Notes: generated by a model from the letters alone, not told the origin. 64,000 nt of DNA from Desemzia sp. RIT 804 (GCF_016892605.1 NZ_JAFEMV010000003.1:62001-126000); one strand, 5' to 3'; shown: positions 48,711 through 58,940, counted from the first letter of the stretch. Numbers and translations are program-made.

Positions 48711-50436
48711 CTATCGTCCCTCCCTTTATTTGAGAATCATATACTTCTTTATAGATCATATTGTTTTTCAGCAGTTCTTCATGCGTTCCGATTCCATTGA
48801 TCTTGCCTTCATCTAATACGATGATACGGTCGGAATCTTGAATAGAAGAAATGCGCTGAGCCACAATAATTTTTGTTGTATTTGGAATTTCTTCGATAAA
48901 TGCTTTTCGAATATAAGCATCTGTTTTTGTATCCACTGCACTAGTTGAATCATCTAAAATCAAGATTTTAGGTTGTTTCAATAATGCACGCGCGATCGTC
49001 AACCGTTGTTTCTGACCACCGGATACATTTGAGCCGCCTTGATCCAGCACTGTTTCATAATCATCTGGAAAAGCTTGAACAAAATCATCTGCTTGGGCTA
49101 ATTTGGCTACACGTCGAACTTCCTCTTTCGAAGCTTCTTTGTTTCCCCATTTCAAGTTGTCAATGATCGTTCCAGAGAATAACGTGTTTTTTTGCAGTAC
49201 CATGGCAATTTGATCCCGTAATGTTACCAAATCATAATCTTTTACGTTGTGTCCTGAAACATATACTTCTCCTTCAGTTGCGTCATATAATCTTGGGATC
49301 AACTGAATAAGGGAGCTCTTTCCGCTACCCGTTCCCCCAATGATCCCTATCGTCTCACCAGACTTGATCGTGAAATTGATATGACTTAAATCGGCTTCTT
49401 CGGATAGTTCGTTATATTTAAATGCAACATTTCTAAATTCAATTTCACCGTTTTCAATAGTCGTAAGCGGCTTATCTGGATTTGACAATGTTGCTTTTTC
49501 ATTCAAAACTTCAGCAACACGTTCGACAGAAGCTTCAGAAATAACGATCATTACAAAAATCATGGAGATCATCATAATGCTGCTCAAGATTTGCATCATG
49601 TACGTAATAAAACTCGTTAATTCACCCGTGCTCATTGTTCCGCCTACCACATGTTTTGCTCCAAACCAATAAACAAGAAGCAAACAAGAATAAATAGCGA
49701 TCTGCATGATCGGAGCATTGAGAGCAGTAATTTTTTCTGCTTTGGTAAACAGATTTTTAATATCTGTAGAAGCTACTTTAAATTTTTCGATTTCTTTTTC
49801 TTCACGAACAAATGATTTTACAACGCGCACACCATTGATATCCTCTTGTACAGTTTGATTTAATCGATCATATTTTTTGAAAACTTTTATAAAATAAGGA
49901 TGTACACGATAAATTAGACCGATTAAAAAGAAGGCTACAATAGGTACAATGATCAAAATAGTTAAAGATAATTTCAGATTCGTATAAGCCGCCATTGCAA
50001 ATGCAAATGCAATCATGAATGGTGCTCGAATAATAGTTTTTAAGACCATTTGAAATGCCATTTGTATATTTGTAATATCCGTTGTGAGTCTTGTGATTAG
50101 ACTAGATGAGGAATATTTATCAATATTATCAAATGCAAATGTTTGAATATTTTCATAGATATCTTGGCGGAGATTGGTTGAAAATCCTACCGCAGCATCG
50201 GAAGAAAATTTCCCTCCTAAAACACCGAATAACATAGACAAACAAGCGATCACAAACATTAATGTTCCTATTTTTAAAACATATTGGATATCTCCTGTCA
50301 TCAATCCTTTATCCAAAATTTTAGCCATTAGAAAAGGAATGAATATTTCCATTGAAACTTCTAACGCCATAAAAAGCATCGTTAGATAAGATGGCTTTTT
50401 GTATTGCCGTAATGATTGCCCTATCGTTCTATACAT
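48700..50436 (-). CDS. Heterodimeric ABC exporter, subunit with degenerate ATPase site (LmrC-like)
   Basis: A 578-residue half-transporter with six spans and a nucleotide-binding domain: Walker A IIGGTGSGKSSLIQL, signature VSGGQKQRLTIARA, Walker B LILDDSTSAVDTKTD. The catalytic Glu after Walker B is Asp here, as in the non-hydrolysing half of LmrCD/BmrCD/TM287-288-type heterodimers. The partner gene keeps Glu, so the two fit together. It follows the MarR gene by 16 bases. Confidence 0.92.
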   Translation of the reverse strand: MYRTIGQSLRQYKKPSYLTMLFMALEVSMEIFIPFLMAKILDKGLMTGDIQYVLKIGTLMFVIACLSMLFGVLGGKFSSDAAVGFSTNLRQDIYENIQTFAFDNIDKYSSSSLITRLTTDITNIQMAFQMVLKTIIRAPFMIAFAFAMAAYTNLKLSLTILIIVPIVAFFLIGLIYRVHPYFIKVFKKYDRLNQTVQEDINGVRVVKSFVREEKEIEKFKVASTDIKNLFTKAEKITALNAPIMQIAIYSCLLLVYWFGAKHVVGGTMSTGELTSFITYMMQILSSIMMISMIFVMIVISEASVERVAEVLNEKATLSNPDKPLTTIENGEIEFRNVAFKYNELSEEADLSHINFTIKSGETIGIIGGTGSGKSSLIQLIPRLYDATEGEVYVSGHNVKDYDLVTLRDQIAMVLQKNTLFSGTIIDNLKWGNKEASKEEVRRVAKLAQADDFVQAFPDDYETVLDQGGSNVSGGQKQRLTIARALLKQPKILILDDSTSAVDTKTDAYIRKAFIEEIPNTTKIIVAQRISSIQDSDRIIVLDEGKINGIGTHEELLKNNMIYKEVYDSQIKGGTIVEE

Positions 50437-50452
50437 TTTTGCAACTTCTCCT

Positions 50453-50899
50453 TTAGTCGTGCGTGTATTCTTGCTCCATCAACTGATGGATCTTGTGCAT
50501 GGTTTGAATAGTCAGACGTATGTCTGCTTCTGGTATTTCTTTTAGCAATTGGCTGTTTCTGTCGTGAAAATCATAGACTTCTTCTTTATATAAAGCCAAG
50601 CCTTTTTCTGTTAGAACAATATTTACCACCCGTTTGTCCTCAGAATTTGCTTCTTTTTTGATATACTCTTTTTTTTCCAGCATAGAAATATTTTTAGTAA
50701 TACTTGGTAACGTAACTTTTATGGCATCTGCTATATCTGTCACACGAACCTCATCTTGTTTCTTTGATAATTCGTAGCAAATTTTGATAATGTATATATG
50801 ACGTTTTTGTAATCCTGCAGGAGGTTCAGGTAAAAACAAGACTGTTTTTTTCGCCCACATACAAGCTGCAATATAATCATCAGATAATTTAGAGTTCAT
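50453..50899 (-). CDS. MarR-family transcriptional regulator
   Basis: A 148-residue MarR repressor. The winged helix is VRVTDIADAIKVTLPSITKNI and the wing SEDKRVVNIVLTEKG. ATG 50899 follows AAGGAG. It is first in an operon with the two ABC exporter genes, and a palindrome 40 bases upstream overlaps the promoter area, so it likely represses the operon until a ligand binds. Confidence 0.9.
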   Translation of the reverse strand: MNSKLSDDYIAACMWAKKTVLFLPEPPAGLQKRHIYIIKICYELSKKQDEVRVTDIADAIKVTLPSITKNISMLEKKEYIKKEANSEDKRVVNIVLTEKGLALYKEEVYDFHDRNSQLLKEIPEADIRLTIQTMHKIHQLMEQEYTHD

Positions 50900-50935
50900 T
50901 AGTTTACTCCTTCCCAACATACTTACATAACATAA

Positions 50936-50948
50936 TTACCTCAGGTAA
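50936..50948 (-). promoter_or_regulatory. MarR operator candidate
   Basis: TTACCT and AGGTAA are separated by one base, within AGTTACCTGAGGTAATTAT on the minus strand. It lies between a possible -35 (TTGCTA) and -10, where repressor binding would block transcription. Confidence 0.6.
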
Positions 50949-51032
50949 CTATATTAGCAAAAAAATGACTGCTTTGATAGATAAACTTTCTACTTTCCAA
51001 AAATTAGTTCTTTAAGGCACCCATTCAAAACA

Positions 51033-51083
51033 ATATGAGCTGATATGATTTCGGACTACCAGCGAAATCATATCAGCTCATAT
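51033..51083 (-). terminator. Terminator of helD
   Basis: ATATGAGCTGATATGATTTC and its complement form a perfect 21-bp stem (51033-51053 with 51063-51083) and a 9-base loop. It lies 70 bases beyond the helD stop. The T-run is weak. Confidence 0.65.
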
Positions 51084-51153
51084 TTGTTTTATGGTGCTTC
51101 ATCATCTAACGTTGATAGAAAGTATAAGTTACTTAAATTCTAACTTTTAGAAA

Positions 51154-53316
51154 TTACTGGAGGAATTTACTTAAGTTCCCTTTATATGTCATAAATAAAT
51201 TCTGCATTCCTCTGGAAACTGCAGTGTAAAGGATTCTTTGATCTCGTTCACTTTGATAGTTTTCTTCTGAAACATCATAAACAAGCACATTATCAAATTC
51301 CAAACCTTTAGATAAGCTGATTGGAAGAACTTTAACGGAAAACACAAAAGGAAGGTTTTCTTTAAGGTAAATAGATAATTCTTCTGCTTCTTGCTCACTC
51401 TTTGTAATAACTGTTAACGTTTTACCGTCCAGTTCCATCAAGATTTGTTCAAGAATACCTTTGAAATCATCCTTGTCTGAGACTTCATATACTTCGGGGT
51501 CATTTCCTTGAGGACGAACGGGAATGATCTCTATTTTTTGATTTGCTGTTATCAGTTTACTGAAGACTTTTGTAATGGCCCCGCTAGATCGATAGCTGTT
51601 TACTAAATCATAACGTTGAACGCTTTTCCGTTTATTTTCAATGATATCTGTAATTTCTTGGAACGTGATCGAAGAATTGAAGATTGCTTGATTTTCATCT
51701 CCTACCATCGTAAAGTCACTCTTCATAAAGAGATCAGACAATAAACTCATTTGCGCTGGAGTGTAGTCTTGTACTTCATCGATCAGCACAAATCGCATCA
51801 ATGGAAACGAGATTCTTTCGACAAAAGTATTCACAATCAGCAAATAGATTACAGCTTCATCTACAGTTAAAACCTCTCTGGAATGAACATACGATTCTTT
51901 TTGATAGTGAAAATATAAAGCATTAAAAATATGAGTGAGATCGACCCATTTATTTTGCTCGATCCCTTTCGTAATGCTTCGATATTTCTTCCGCAGCAAC
52001 TGTTCTCCATACTCGATCACTTTTTCTTCATTGTCTTCTGTGATTAATTCTCCAAAATGCTTCAACTGCATTTTCTCAGACATTTCCAAAATCTGGTCTT
52101 GAATCCCATGGCTTTTAGATTGAGTGAGAATTCGTCTTTCCCAATAGCTGGATAGTCGTTGTTTTGTAGCTTGGATTCTGTCTATCACAGGACTAGAAGC
52201 AGGTGTCGTTTTGTAGATCTCCAACATTTTTTCTTTAGAGATAATGATTTTACCTCTATAAATCAAGTCTTTAAATAAGAAGTCTGTGCTGGCAACAACT
52301 TCATCCGCACCTTTTACAAAGTCTACAAATCCAAGACTTCTCAAGACAACCGATTGAGTATTTATAGCGGGTTGACTGATCCGTGAAAAATACTCTGTTT
52401 CTGTTTCCATAGCCCAATTTGCTTGTTGCCCAACAAATTGCAGTAAAGTCATATTCAAAGGGTTCTTTTCCCCTAAAGCTGGCAAAACATTCGAGATATA
52501 GTTGATAAATTGATTGTTTGGGGACAAGATCAATACATTATCCGACGTGATTTCTTTGCGTAAAGAGTACAGTAAATAAGCAATGCGCTGCATAACTGTG
52601 GAAGTTTTCCCGCTCCCGGCAACTCCATTCACCAATAGGATAGGGTGTTTCATATCTCTAATAATGACATTTTGTTCATTTTGAATAGTCGCTGTAATGT
52701 CCTTCATTTGCTTAGTGGTGTCTTGTTCCAGAGCTTCCAACAGCACGTCATCTTGAATAGCCACTGTCGTATCAAAGTAATTCAGCAATTGATCTTTTTC
52801 AATAATCAACTGGCGACGACTTTTAATGTCTACATCTATCGGTTGTTGGTTGGCAAGATAAGACGATTTTCCAAGGGTATTATTATAAAATAATTCCGCA
52901 ATCGGCGAGCGCCAGTCATACACAAGTGTCTCTCTGTCTTCATTCGAAAAACCATTGATGCCAATATAGAATGGCTCATCCGGCTCTTCATCCAAAAAGT
53001 CTACCGTTACTTTACCAAAATAAGGCGATTGTAAAAGTCGTTCCACTTTTTCCAGCAATGCCTCAGCGGTTTTCAGCTTGATATTCATCTGATCGATCTC
53101 GCGGCTTTTCATCTCTATTCCTAAAAAAGTATCCAAGTTGTCCAGAACACTGTCAAAGTTCAAACTACCTTCACTCGACATAGCCTTCAACTCGGAGATA
53201 CCCTCGGCCCTGTTTCGTTCTATCGAATCCTTGAGCACTTTTTCAGTTGCTAAGAGTTGCTCATAAACAAACTGAAGATGCTCTTTTTCTTTTCTTAGTT
53301 CTGTGTCGACCATCGA
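51154..53316 (-). CDS. helD: HelD, RNA polymerase recycling helicase-like ATPase
   Basis: A 720-residue UvrD/Rep-like protein of the HelD type, which removes stalled RNA polymerase from DNA. The N-terminal coiled coil (about residues 1-95) is the secondary-channel arm. Walker A is VNGVAGSGKTSTVMQR (near residue 245), motif II LIDEVQDYTPAQ, and the C-terminal motifs VGDENQAIF and SKGLEFDNVLVYD. ATG 53316 follows GGGGGC; 53370 has no site. It stands alone. Confidence 0.92.
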   Translation of the reverse strand, partial: SMVDTELRKEKEHLQFVYEQLLATEKVLKDSIERNRAEGISELKAMSSEGSLNFDSVLDNLDTFLGIEMKSREIDQMNIKLKTAEALLEKVERLLQSPYFGKVTVDFLDEEPDEPFYIGINGFSNEDRETLVYDWRSPIAELFYNNTLGKSSYLANQQPIDVDIKSRRQLIIEKDQLLNYFDTTVAIQDDVLLEALEQDTTKQMKDITATIQNEQNVIIRDMKHPILLVNGVAGSGKTSTVMQRIAYLLYSLRKEITSDNVLILSPNNQFINYISNVLPALGEKNPLNMTLLQFVGQQANWAMETETEYFSRISQPAINTQSVVLRSLGFVDFVKGADEVVASTDFLFKDLIYRGKIIISKEKMLEIYKTTPASSPVIDRIQATKQRLSSYWERRILTQSKSHGIQDQILEMSEKMQLKHFGELITEDNEEKVIEYGEQLLRKKYRSITKGIEQNKWVDLTHIFNALYFHYQKESYVHSREVLTVDEAVIYLLIVNTFVERISFPLMRFVLIDEVQDYTPAQMSLLSDLFMKSDFTMVGDENQAIFNSSITFQEITDIIENKRKSVQRYDLVNSYRSSGAITKVFSKLITANQKIEIIPVRPQGNDPEVYEVSDKDDFKGILEQILMELDGKTLTVITKSEQEAEELSIYLKENLPFVFSVKVLPISLSKGLEFDNVLVYDVSEENYQSERDQRILYTAVSRGMQNLFMTYKGNLSKFLQ

Positions 53317-53835
53317 TGTTGCCCCCTGTCTGTATAATAGCGAACCGTTATTGTACCGCCTTTTCTTCAAGGAATCAATAGATTTCTGCTAAATAGTCTT
53401 GGAATTGCCTCTATTAATATTTTGACCATTCAGATTTATTTGTATTAAAGATTTTATTTTTTTTCATGACAAAAAGCAGTCAGAAATTTTTTTACTTTTC
53501 TGACTGCTTTTTAGTTAGGATTTAGGTTATTCCCCAACTTCATTGTGCGGTTTTAACTTTTAACGATTATTTAGCATTTTTATTAATGAACGCTACAAAT
53601 TCATCTGCAATTGCGTTTTTTAATGAAATTGGCATACTGCAATTGGATTTACGCTCCTTTTCAGGACAAAAAGAGTCAAAAAGGTAACGCAATTATCGTT
53701 TGCGTTACCTTTTTTAATTGAACTCTCGAAAAAGGGAACGCAAAGTCCGATTAGTCAAGTCACGAAATAGAAAACACCTCTAACAAATACTTTTGACCAG
53801 AACCTAGTTTTACAACCAATAAATCCTTTTATTTC
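53317..53835. other. Intergenic stretch with two terminators
   Basis: Terminator hairpins are at 53471-53512 (AAAAAGCAGTCAGAAA / TTTTCTGACTGCTTTTT) and 53678-53716 (AAAAAGGTAACGCAA / TTGCGTTACCTTTTTT). A 22-codon minus-strand frame at 53567-53635 (ISLKNAIADEFVAFINKNAK) lacks a close ribosome site and may be the end of a lost gene. Nothing else is supported. Confidence 0.5.
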
Positions 53836-56820
53836 TTAGACCAACTCCCCGGCTTCTTCGCCATCAAACTGATAGCTCTTCTTTTTGATGCCAAAGAAAA
53901 CAATCATCAAGATATTGCTCAATACCAGTAAGATCACAAACAACCAACTATCTGTCCCTATTGGACCGCCTATTGAAATAGCATTTCTCAAGGCATCAAT
54001 AGCATAAGTCATCGGCAAGTATGGATAGATGTTTTGATAGAAACTGCTGGATAAAGCAATTGGATAAGTTCCACCAGAGCTTGCTAGTTGTAAAATCATA
54101 AAGATCAACATCAAGAAGGCTCCTACTTTGCCAAATACAACGTTAAATAGTGTAACGATCGACATAAAGGTTAGGGATTCCAATACTAAGAACCCTAAAA
54201 CTTTTCCGGGATAGATCGGGTCCATTCCTAGTAGACTAGTCAATACAAAGAACACAATAACCGCTTGTAAAACACTCACTATTCCAAGAATCGACATTTT
54301 GCTTGCCCACCATGCAATACCAGAAGTTGGCTGTTCTTTTGGTTTGAAAGCATCGAACATCATGTTAGTCGTCAATGCCCCTACAAATAACGCTACTGAC
54401 ATCATGTAAGGCGCCATCGACGTACCATTATTAGCCACTTCATCTTTATCTGTGTGATTAGTTATTACTGGATCAGTAACAGCTTCTGCTGAGTCTTTGC
54501 TCGTATTGACTGCTTGGATTTGACTAGCACCTGTACTTAAGCTATCCATCAGTGTCAATAATCCTGTATCTACTTGTTTCAATGATCCAGTCACTTTTGC
54601 TTCGCCGTCAGCTAACTGTCCGCTGCCTGATGAGATCTGAAGTGCTCCGTCTGTCAGTTTTTCGGAGCCGTCTATCAATTTACCGCTATTAGCTACTAAT
54701 TGTTTAGTTCCATCAGACAAAGTTTCTGAACCTGTTAATAAAGCTGTGATTCCATTACTTAATGCTGGAACTTTACCAGCAACGGTTGTTAATCCGGTAG
54801 ATAAAGAATTCGCTCCATTATTTAGTTCTGAAGAATTCTCGTCCAACTGATTTGCACCTTTTGAAACTTTAGTTGTGCCATCTGCTAATTGCTCCACTCC
54901 TGAAACCAATTCAGCTGATTTGCCATTTACAGTTGTCAACCCATCAGAGACTTGTGACGCTCCACTATTCAAAGCGTCTGATTTTCCTACTAAAGTACTT
55001 GTTCCACTTAAAATAGATTGGCTTCCCGCTTGCAACTCTTGTAACGAAGCAGCCAATACAGGCAAAGCGTTGTTTAATTGAGTTGTAGCATCCGCAATTC
55101 CTTGTGCAGTTGGTCTTGCTACTTGAGCGATTCCATATAAACTATTGACCGCTGTTGCTAGTTCAACCGTTTTTGTTTCAGTGACACTTGCTAGTTGATC
55201 TGTCTTAGATTGTAAGCTGCTTAACTGATCAACATTCTCTAAAGAGTCTAACTCATTAGAAAGGGCTGCTACGTTGGATTTCGATTGCGCTACAGCATCT
55301 GTCACAGCAGTCATATCAACGGTTAGACTATTGGCTGTGGCTACTGTTTGACTTTCTTGGTGCTGCATGGCAGTCAAAATCGCCGCTTTTTGTTCCTCCG
55401 TCAATGTTACTCCGCTATCTTCTAATGCTGCAGCTACTGCATCCGCATTTGTAGCCAAATCTGCTTGGTAACTCGTTTGGATGGACTCTTTAACAACAGC
55501 TAGTTCTGTGTTCAATTCTGCTACAGTGGATTGCACATTAGATAGATCATCAGCCATTGTTGAAGTCATTTGGTCCGTGTTGCCTAGCCCTCTTAACTCA
55601 GTATTGGCTAACACACCGGAAACTTGTTCGATGTAAGCCTGTACCTCAGAAACATAATTCACTAGCTGCTCTTTTTGGTCCGCGCTCAAATTGGCTGCTT
55701 GTAAACTCTTAGCAAGCTGTGCCGCGCCGTCATTCAATTGTTGTGTTTGCGTTGGCAAAGTTTTTGTTTGTTCAACTAATTGCGTCAAGCCTGAATCTAA
55801 TTGGCTTACTCCTTCGTTTACAGAACTCACTCCTACCGTATATTGTTGCAAACCAGTTGTAAGATCATCGGCACCATTTGCTAAGCTGCTAATGCCCTTT
55901 GTCAGTACTGGCAACTGTCCAGAAAGGTTTGTGACTCCAGAATTTAATTGAGAAGTGGCTGAAGACAGATCGTTCACACCCGATGTATATTGTTGAAGTC
56001 CTGCAGCCAATGAACTGGCCCCATTATCTAATTGATTGATCCCTGTCGCTAGTGTGGGAATATTGGAAGATAGCGTGCTGAGTCCTGTGGTTAATTGATC
56101 AGCACCACTATCAACTTGACTAACACCTGCTATATATTCCTCTAGGCCTACACTCAATGTTTGACTTCCTTCTGCAAACTCTAAGGAACTAGAAGCTAAT
56201 GTTTCAAGATTCTTTTGAATTAATTCGCTAGCATCCGTTAGTTGTGCTGTCCCGTCTTCTAGTTTTTGACTGCCTTCTGCAGCTTCTTCCATCCCGGAAC
56301 CAACATTTCCAAATTGTTCCAGAATCGTTTCAGTGTACATTCCAGTTACTTGATTGGACACTTCGCTTTTTAATTCGGTGATCGCTGAAGCAGCCATTTT
56401 AGAAGCTGTCAGATTTCTTCCTTCTGTTGTTTGGTAATCGATCACCATTTTTTCAGGTTTATCAGTCAACAGAGTAGTTGCGTTCTCTGAAAATTTTTCT
56501 GGAATAGTGATTGTCAGATAATAATCACCTTCCAAAAGACCTTCATTAGCTTCACTTTCAGAAACGAAATGATAATCCAAACTCTTGCTTTCCTTCAAAT
56601 TATCCACCAGTTCATCACCGATCGCCAGCGTCTGCCCTTCAAACTCTACAGATAAATCGTTGTTTACTACCGCTACTGGCAAGTGGTCTACATTTCCATA
56701 GGGATCCCATAAAGCCCCTAGGAAAATTAAATTATACAAAGCAGGTATCAGAGCGATTGCCCCTAATACTACTAAAAGAAATTTATGTTCAAAAATAAAT
56801 TTCCATTCTTTCTTCATCAT
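53836..56820 (-). CDS. YhgE/Pip-family membrane protein
   Basis: A 994-residue membrane protein of the YhgE/Pip family (phage infection protein of Lactococcus; relatives EsaA/YueB). One span lies near the N-terminus (FLLVVLGAIALIPALYNLIF), followed by a very long outside region and five spans at the C-terminus (about 800-985). The outside region has many repeats of the form LxxGxxxLxxG (QLTTGLSTLSSN, QLNSGVTNLSGQ, QLADGTTKVSKG), which probably form a long helical rod. I take ATG 56820 after GAAGGA. A divergent TetR gene likely controls it. Cell function is unknown; phage-receptor use is known for relatives. Confidence 0.88.
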   Translation of the reverse strand: MMKKEWKFIFEHKFLLVVLGAIALIPALYNLIFLGALWDPYGNVDHLPVAVVNNDLSVEFEGQTLAIGDELVDNLKESKSLDYHFVSESEANEGLLEGDYYLTITIPEKFSENATTLLTDKPEKMVIDYQTTEGRNLTASKMAASAITELKSEVSNQVTGMYTETILEQFGNVGSGMEEAAEGSQKLEDGTAQLTDASELIQKNLETLASSSLEFAEGSQTLSVGLEEYIAGVSQVDSGADQLTTGLSTLSSNIPTLATGINQLDNGASSLAAGLQQYTSGVNDLSSATSQLNSGVTNLSGQLPVLTKGISSLANGADDLTTGLQQYTVGVSSVNEGVSQLDSGLTQLVEQTKTLPTQTQQLNDGAAQLAKSLQAANLSADQKEQLVNYVSEVQAYIEQVSGVLANTELRGLGNTDQMTSTMADDLSNVQSTVAELNTELAVVKESIQTSYQADLATNADAVAAALEDSGVTLTEEQKAAILTAMQHQESQTVATANSLTVDMTAVTDAVAQSKSNVAALSNELDSLENVDQLSSLQSKTDQLASVTETKTVELATAVNSLYGIAQVARPTAQGIADATTQLNNALPVLAASLQELQAGSQSILSGTSTLVGKSDALNSGASQVSDGLTTVNGKSAELVSGVEQLADGTTKVSKGANQLDENSSELNNGANSLSTGLTTVAGKVPALSNGITALLTGSETLSDGTKQLVANSGKLIDGSEKLTDGALQISSGSGQLADGEAKVTGSLKQVDTGLLTLMDSLSTGASQIQAVNTSKDSAEAVTDPVITNHTDKDEVANNGTSMAPYMMSVALFVGALTTNMMFDAFKPKEQPTSGIAWWASKMSILGIVSVLQAVIVFFVLTSLLGMDPIYPGKVLGFLVLESLTFMSIVTLFNVVFGKVGAFLMLIFMILQLASSGGTYPIALSSSFYQNIYPYLPMTYAIDALRNAISIGGPIGTDSWLFVILLVLSNILMIVFFGIKKKSYQFDGEEAGELV

Positions 56821-56882
56821 GATCATGGTTCCTTCTTTCTTTTTACTAGCGAGTGTCCGCCAAGCCTTTTCAACAGAACATA

Positions 56883-56974
56883 TTTGGACACTTGTAAAAC
56901 TTATAAAACCATGATAAATTCTATTTGAATCTAAGACAAGATACAATTTAAACCCCGTGTCCAAACTTAGACAC
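56883..56974. promoter_or_regulatory. Candidate TetR operators between pip and tetR genes
   Basis: TTTGGACAC (56883-56891) and its exact complement GTGTCCAAA (56957-56965) stand 65 bases apart; the second copy is part of GTGTC-8-GACAC (56957-56974). Both lie in the divergent promoter region, which suits autorepression and control of the YhgE/Pip gene by the TetR protein. Confidence 0.5.
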
Positions 56975-57007
56975 AATCAAAAATCTGAAAAAGGAATGTG
57001 ATGACGA

Positions 57008-57592
57008 ATGAAATACGATCTTTCAAAAAAACCGACTCGTGGTGCTCAACGAACCCTCGAATCTTTCTCGAAGACCATGTTTAATCTGCTGGCAAAAAAG
57101 TCGTTTGAAAATATTAGCGTGAACGAAATCTGCGAGATCAGCAATTTTCCTAGGGCAACATTTTACAATTACTTTGACGACAAATACGATCTATTGAATT
57201 ATTGTTGGCATTTACTCAGCAGCCAGATCTATTTAAATGAGCAGCCAAATGAAACTTCAGAGAAATCTTTAGCGACTTTATTTGACAGGACTTATTATTT
57301 ATTGTCCTCTCACAACGAATTATTGAGTGCTATCTTAAAAAATAATCCTCTCGACAGTTCGCTGATTTCTAATTTCAGCGCTTATTTGAAACGCGTCATC
57401 CAAGAAGTATTTCATGAATACTTGCATTTCGATAACAATGAAGTGCCGATAGAATTAGTCGTCGATCATTTCAGTAATACGGTAATGCTGATTTTAGAAG
57501 CTATCTTCTTAAAACGACAACCCATTACACTTGAAGAAGCCCATAAATACTTGAATTTCTTACTAGGTCATTTGGTAGAAGGATCACAATAA
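57008..57592 (+). CDS. TetR-family transcriptional regulator
   Basis: A 194-residue TetR/AcrR regulator. The helix-turn-helix is FENISVNEICEISNFPRATFYNYFDDKYDLL, given here as two halves of one conserved motif; the remainder is a helical ligand domain. The ATG follows AAAGGAATGTG. It is divergent from the YhgE/Pip gene, a common pairing in Lactobacillales, and likely represses it. Confidence 0.9.
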   Translation: MKYDLSKKPTRGAQRTLESFSKTMFNLLAKKSFENISVNEICEISNFPRATFYNYFDDKYDLLNYCWHLLSSQIYLNEQPNETSEKSLATLFDRTYYLLSSHNELLSAILKNNPLDSSLISNFSAYLKRVIQEVFHEYLHFDNNEVPIELVVDHFSNTVMLILEAIFLKRQPITLEEAHKYLNFLLGHLVEGSQ

Positions 57593-57776
57593 GGACTCAT
57601 TCAGCTTTCTTGAGTCCCATTATCAGTGTATTCCATTGGTCATACTGCTTTTTTGTAGTACTATATCCATATACACGGAAACTTATTCTAAAAAAACAAG
57701 AAGGCAAAAATTTTTCATGTAACAAGTGAGTAACTAACCAAAAGTTACTTTACTTTGATTGAAGAAAGGAAAAAAT

Positions 57777-58811
57777 ATGATACATACGATCACAGGTATT
57801 TTATTACTGGTTTTTTTAGTCGTTTATTTTCAAGATCGACGTAAAGTAAGCAATGGTTTCTTTTTATCTTTGTTTCTGTTAAGCCTATACTTCTCGTTTG
57901 CTTATGAGGCCTTAACAACTCGTCCTCCTGTTATTTTTTGGCTGTTCATAGTGATCACCATTCTCGGCATCCTTTTTCTGTTATTTGGCGGCTTTTCATT
58001 GATGGTTTTCTTTTTTATCAATGCTAGGATACTGTTTAAAAAAGAAGGTTTCCGTTTACGGAATTCTTTGACTTTAGCAGTCGGTCTAGGGATTTTGCTC
58101 TTGTTTATTTTTTCTCTTTTTCCGATTCAAGAATTTATTCCAGAACAACTGAGCTTTCTTTTTACTTTTTCTATTTTTTGTATCCAATATATTTCTTTTT
58201 TCTTTATCGAATTTTTTATATCTTCTATGCTGTACCAAGTTTATTTTCCTAAATACGATAAAGACTTTATTGTTGTTTTGGGGAGCGGGCTGATAAATGG
58301 AGACCAAGTCCCGCCATTATTACAAAGCAGGATCAATAAAGCCCTCTTTTTTTACCGTAAACAAATAGACAAAGCTGATAAGAGAGCTAAAATTATTTTT
58401 TCAGGTGGACAAGGTCCCAACGAAACCATCTCAGAGGCTGAAGCTATGGCAAAGTTTGCTTTAACACAAGAGTTGCCGCAAGCAGATATGATTATTGAAA
58501 ATCAATCCGTCAATACAGAAGAAAATATGCGGTTTTCAAAACAAAAAATGGAAGAGCTGGCCGCTGATGACTATCAAGTTGTTTATGTGACCAACAGTTT
58601 TCATTTACTAAGAGCAGGGATGTATGCTAAAAGAGCTGGACTAAAAGCACAAGGAATCGGCTCAAAAACGGCGTTCTATTTTTGGCCAAACGCTTTTATC
58701 CGCGAATTTATAGCGTATATGGTTTTATTCCATAAAGTCCATTTAATTGTTCTCAGTATTGTATTTGTATTTTTACTGTCAGTTGCACTACTCCTGCAGC
58801 TGGTGAATTGA
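57777..58811 (+). CDS. YdcF/ElyC-like DUF218 membrane protein
   Basis: A 344-residue protein with four to five N-terminal spans (about 1-155), a DUF218 domain (about 165-310: FIVVLGSGLINGDQVPPLL, IIFSGGQGPNETISEAEAM, NTEENMRFSKQ, VTNSFHLLRAGMYA) and a last span. Relatives ElyC and SanA act in envelope integrity in Gram-negatives. I take ATG 57777, 6-7 bases after AAAGG. It stands alone, ended by a terminator. Confidence 0.88.
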   Translation: MIHTITGILLLVFLVVYFQDRRKVSNGFFLSLFLLSLYFSFAYEALTTRPPVIFWLFIVITILGILFLLFGGFSLMVFFFINARILFKKEGFRLRNSLTLAVGLGILLLFIFSLFPIQEFIPEQLSFLFTFSIFCIQYISFFFIEFFISSMLYQVYFPKYDKDFIVVLGSGLINGDQVPPLLQSRINKALFFYRKQIDKADKRAKIIFSGGQGPNETISEAEAMAKFALTQELPQADMIIENQSVNTEENMRFSKQKMEELAADDYQVVYVTNSFHLLRAGMYAKRAGLKAQGIGSKTAFYFWPNAFIREFIAYMVLFHKVHLIVLSIVFVFLLSVALLLQLVN

Positions 58812-58845
58812 TTTTTTGAGCTGTCTTTACAAAAGAAACAGTTAC

Positions 58846-58900
58846 AAAAAAACATTCCGCATTGTGATGATAGTTGTCATCACAATGCGGAATGTTTTTT
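58846..58900 (+). terminator. Bidirectional terminator
   Basis: AAAAACATTCCGCATTGTGA and its complement pair over more than 20 bp with a short loop, with T-runs on both strands, between the convergent DUF218 and pentapeptide-protein genes. Confidence 0.9.
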
Positions 58901-58940
58901 ATAGGCCATTGCTCCCTATTCCACCTCGGTACCTTACCCT

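Noticed and set aside
53567-53635. Twenty-two-codon frame on the minus strand ending INKNAK
   Set aside because: The only GGAG is too far from the ATG; it looks like the tail of a lost gene, with nothing to support expression.
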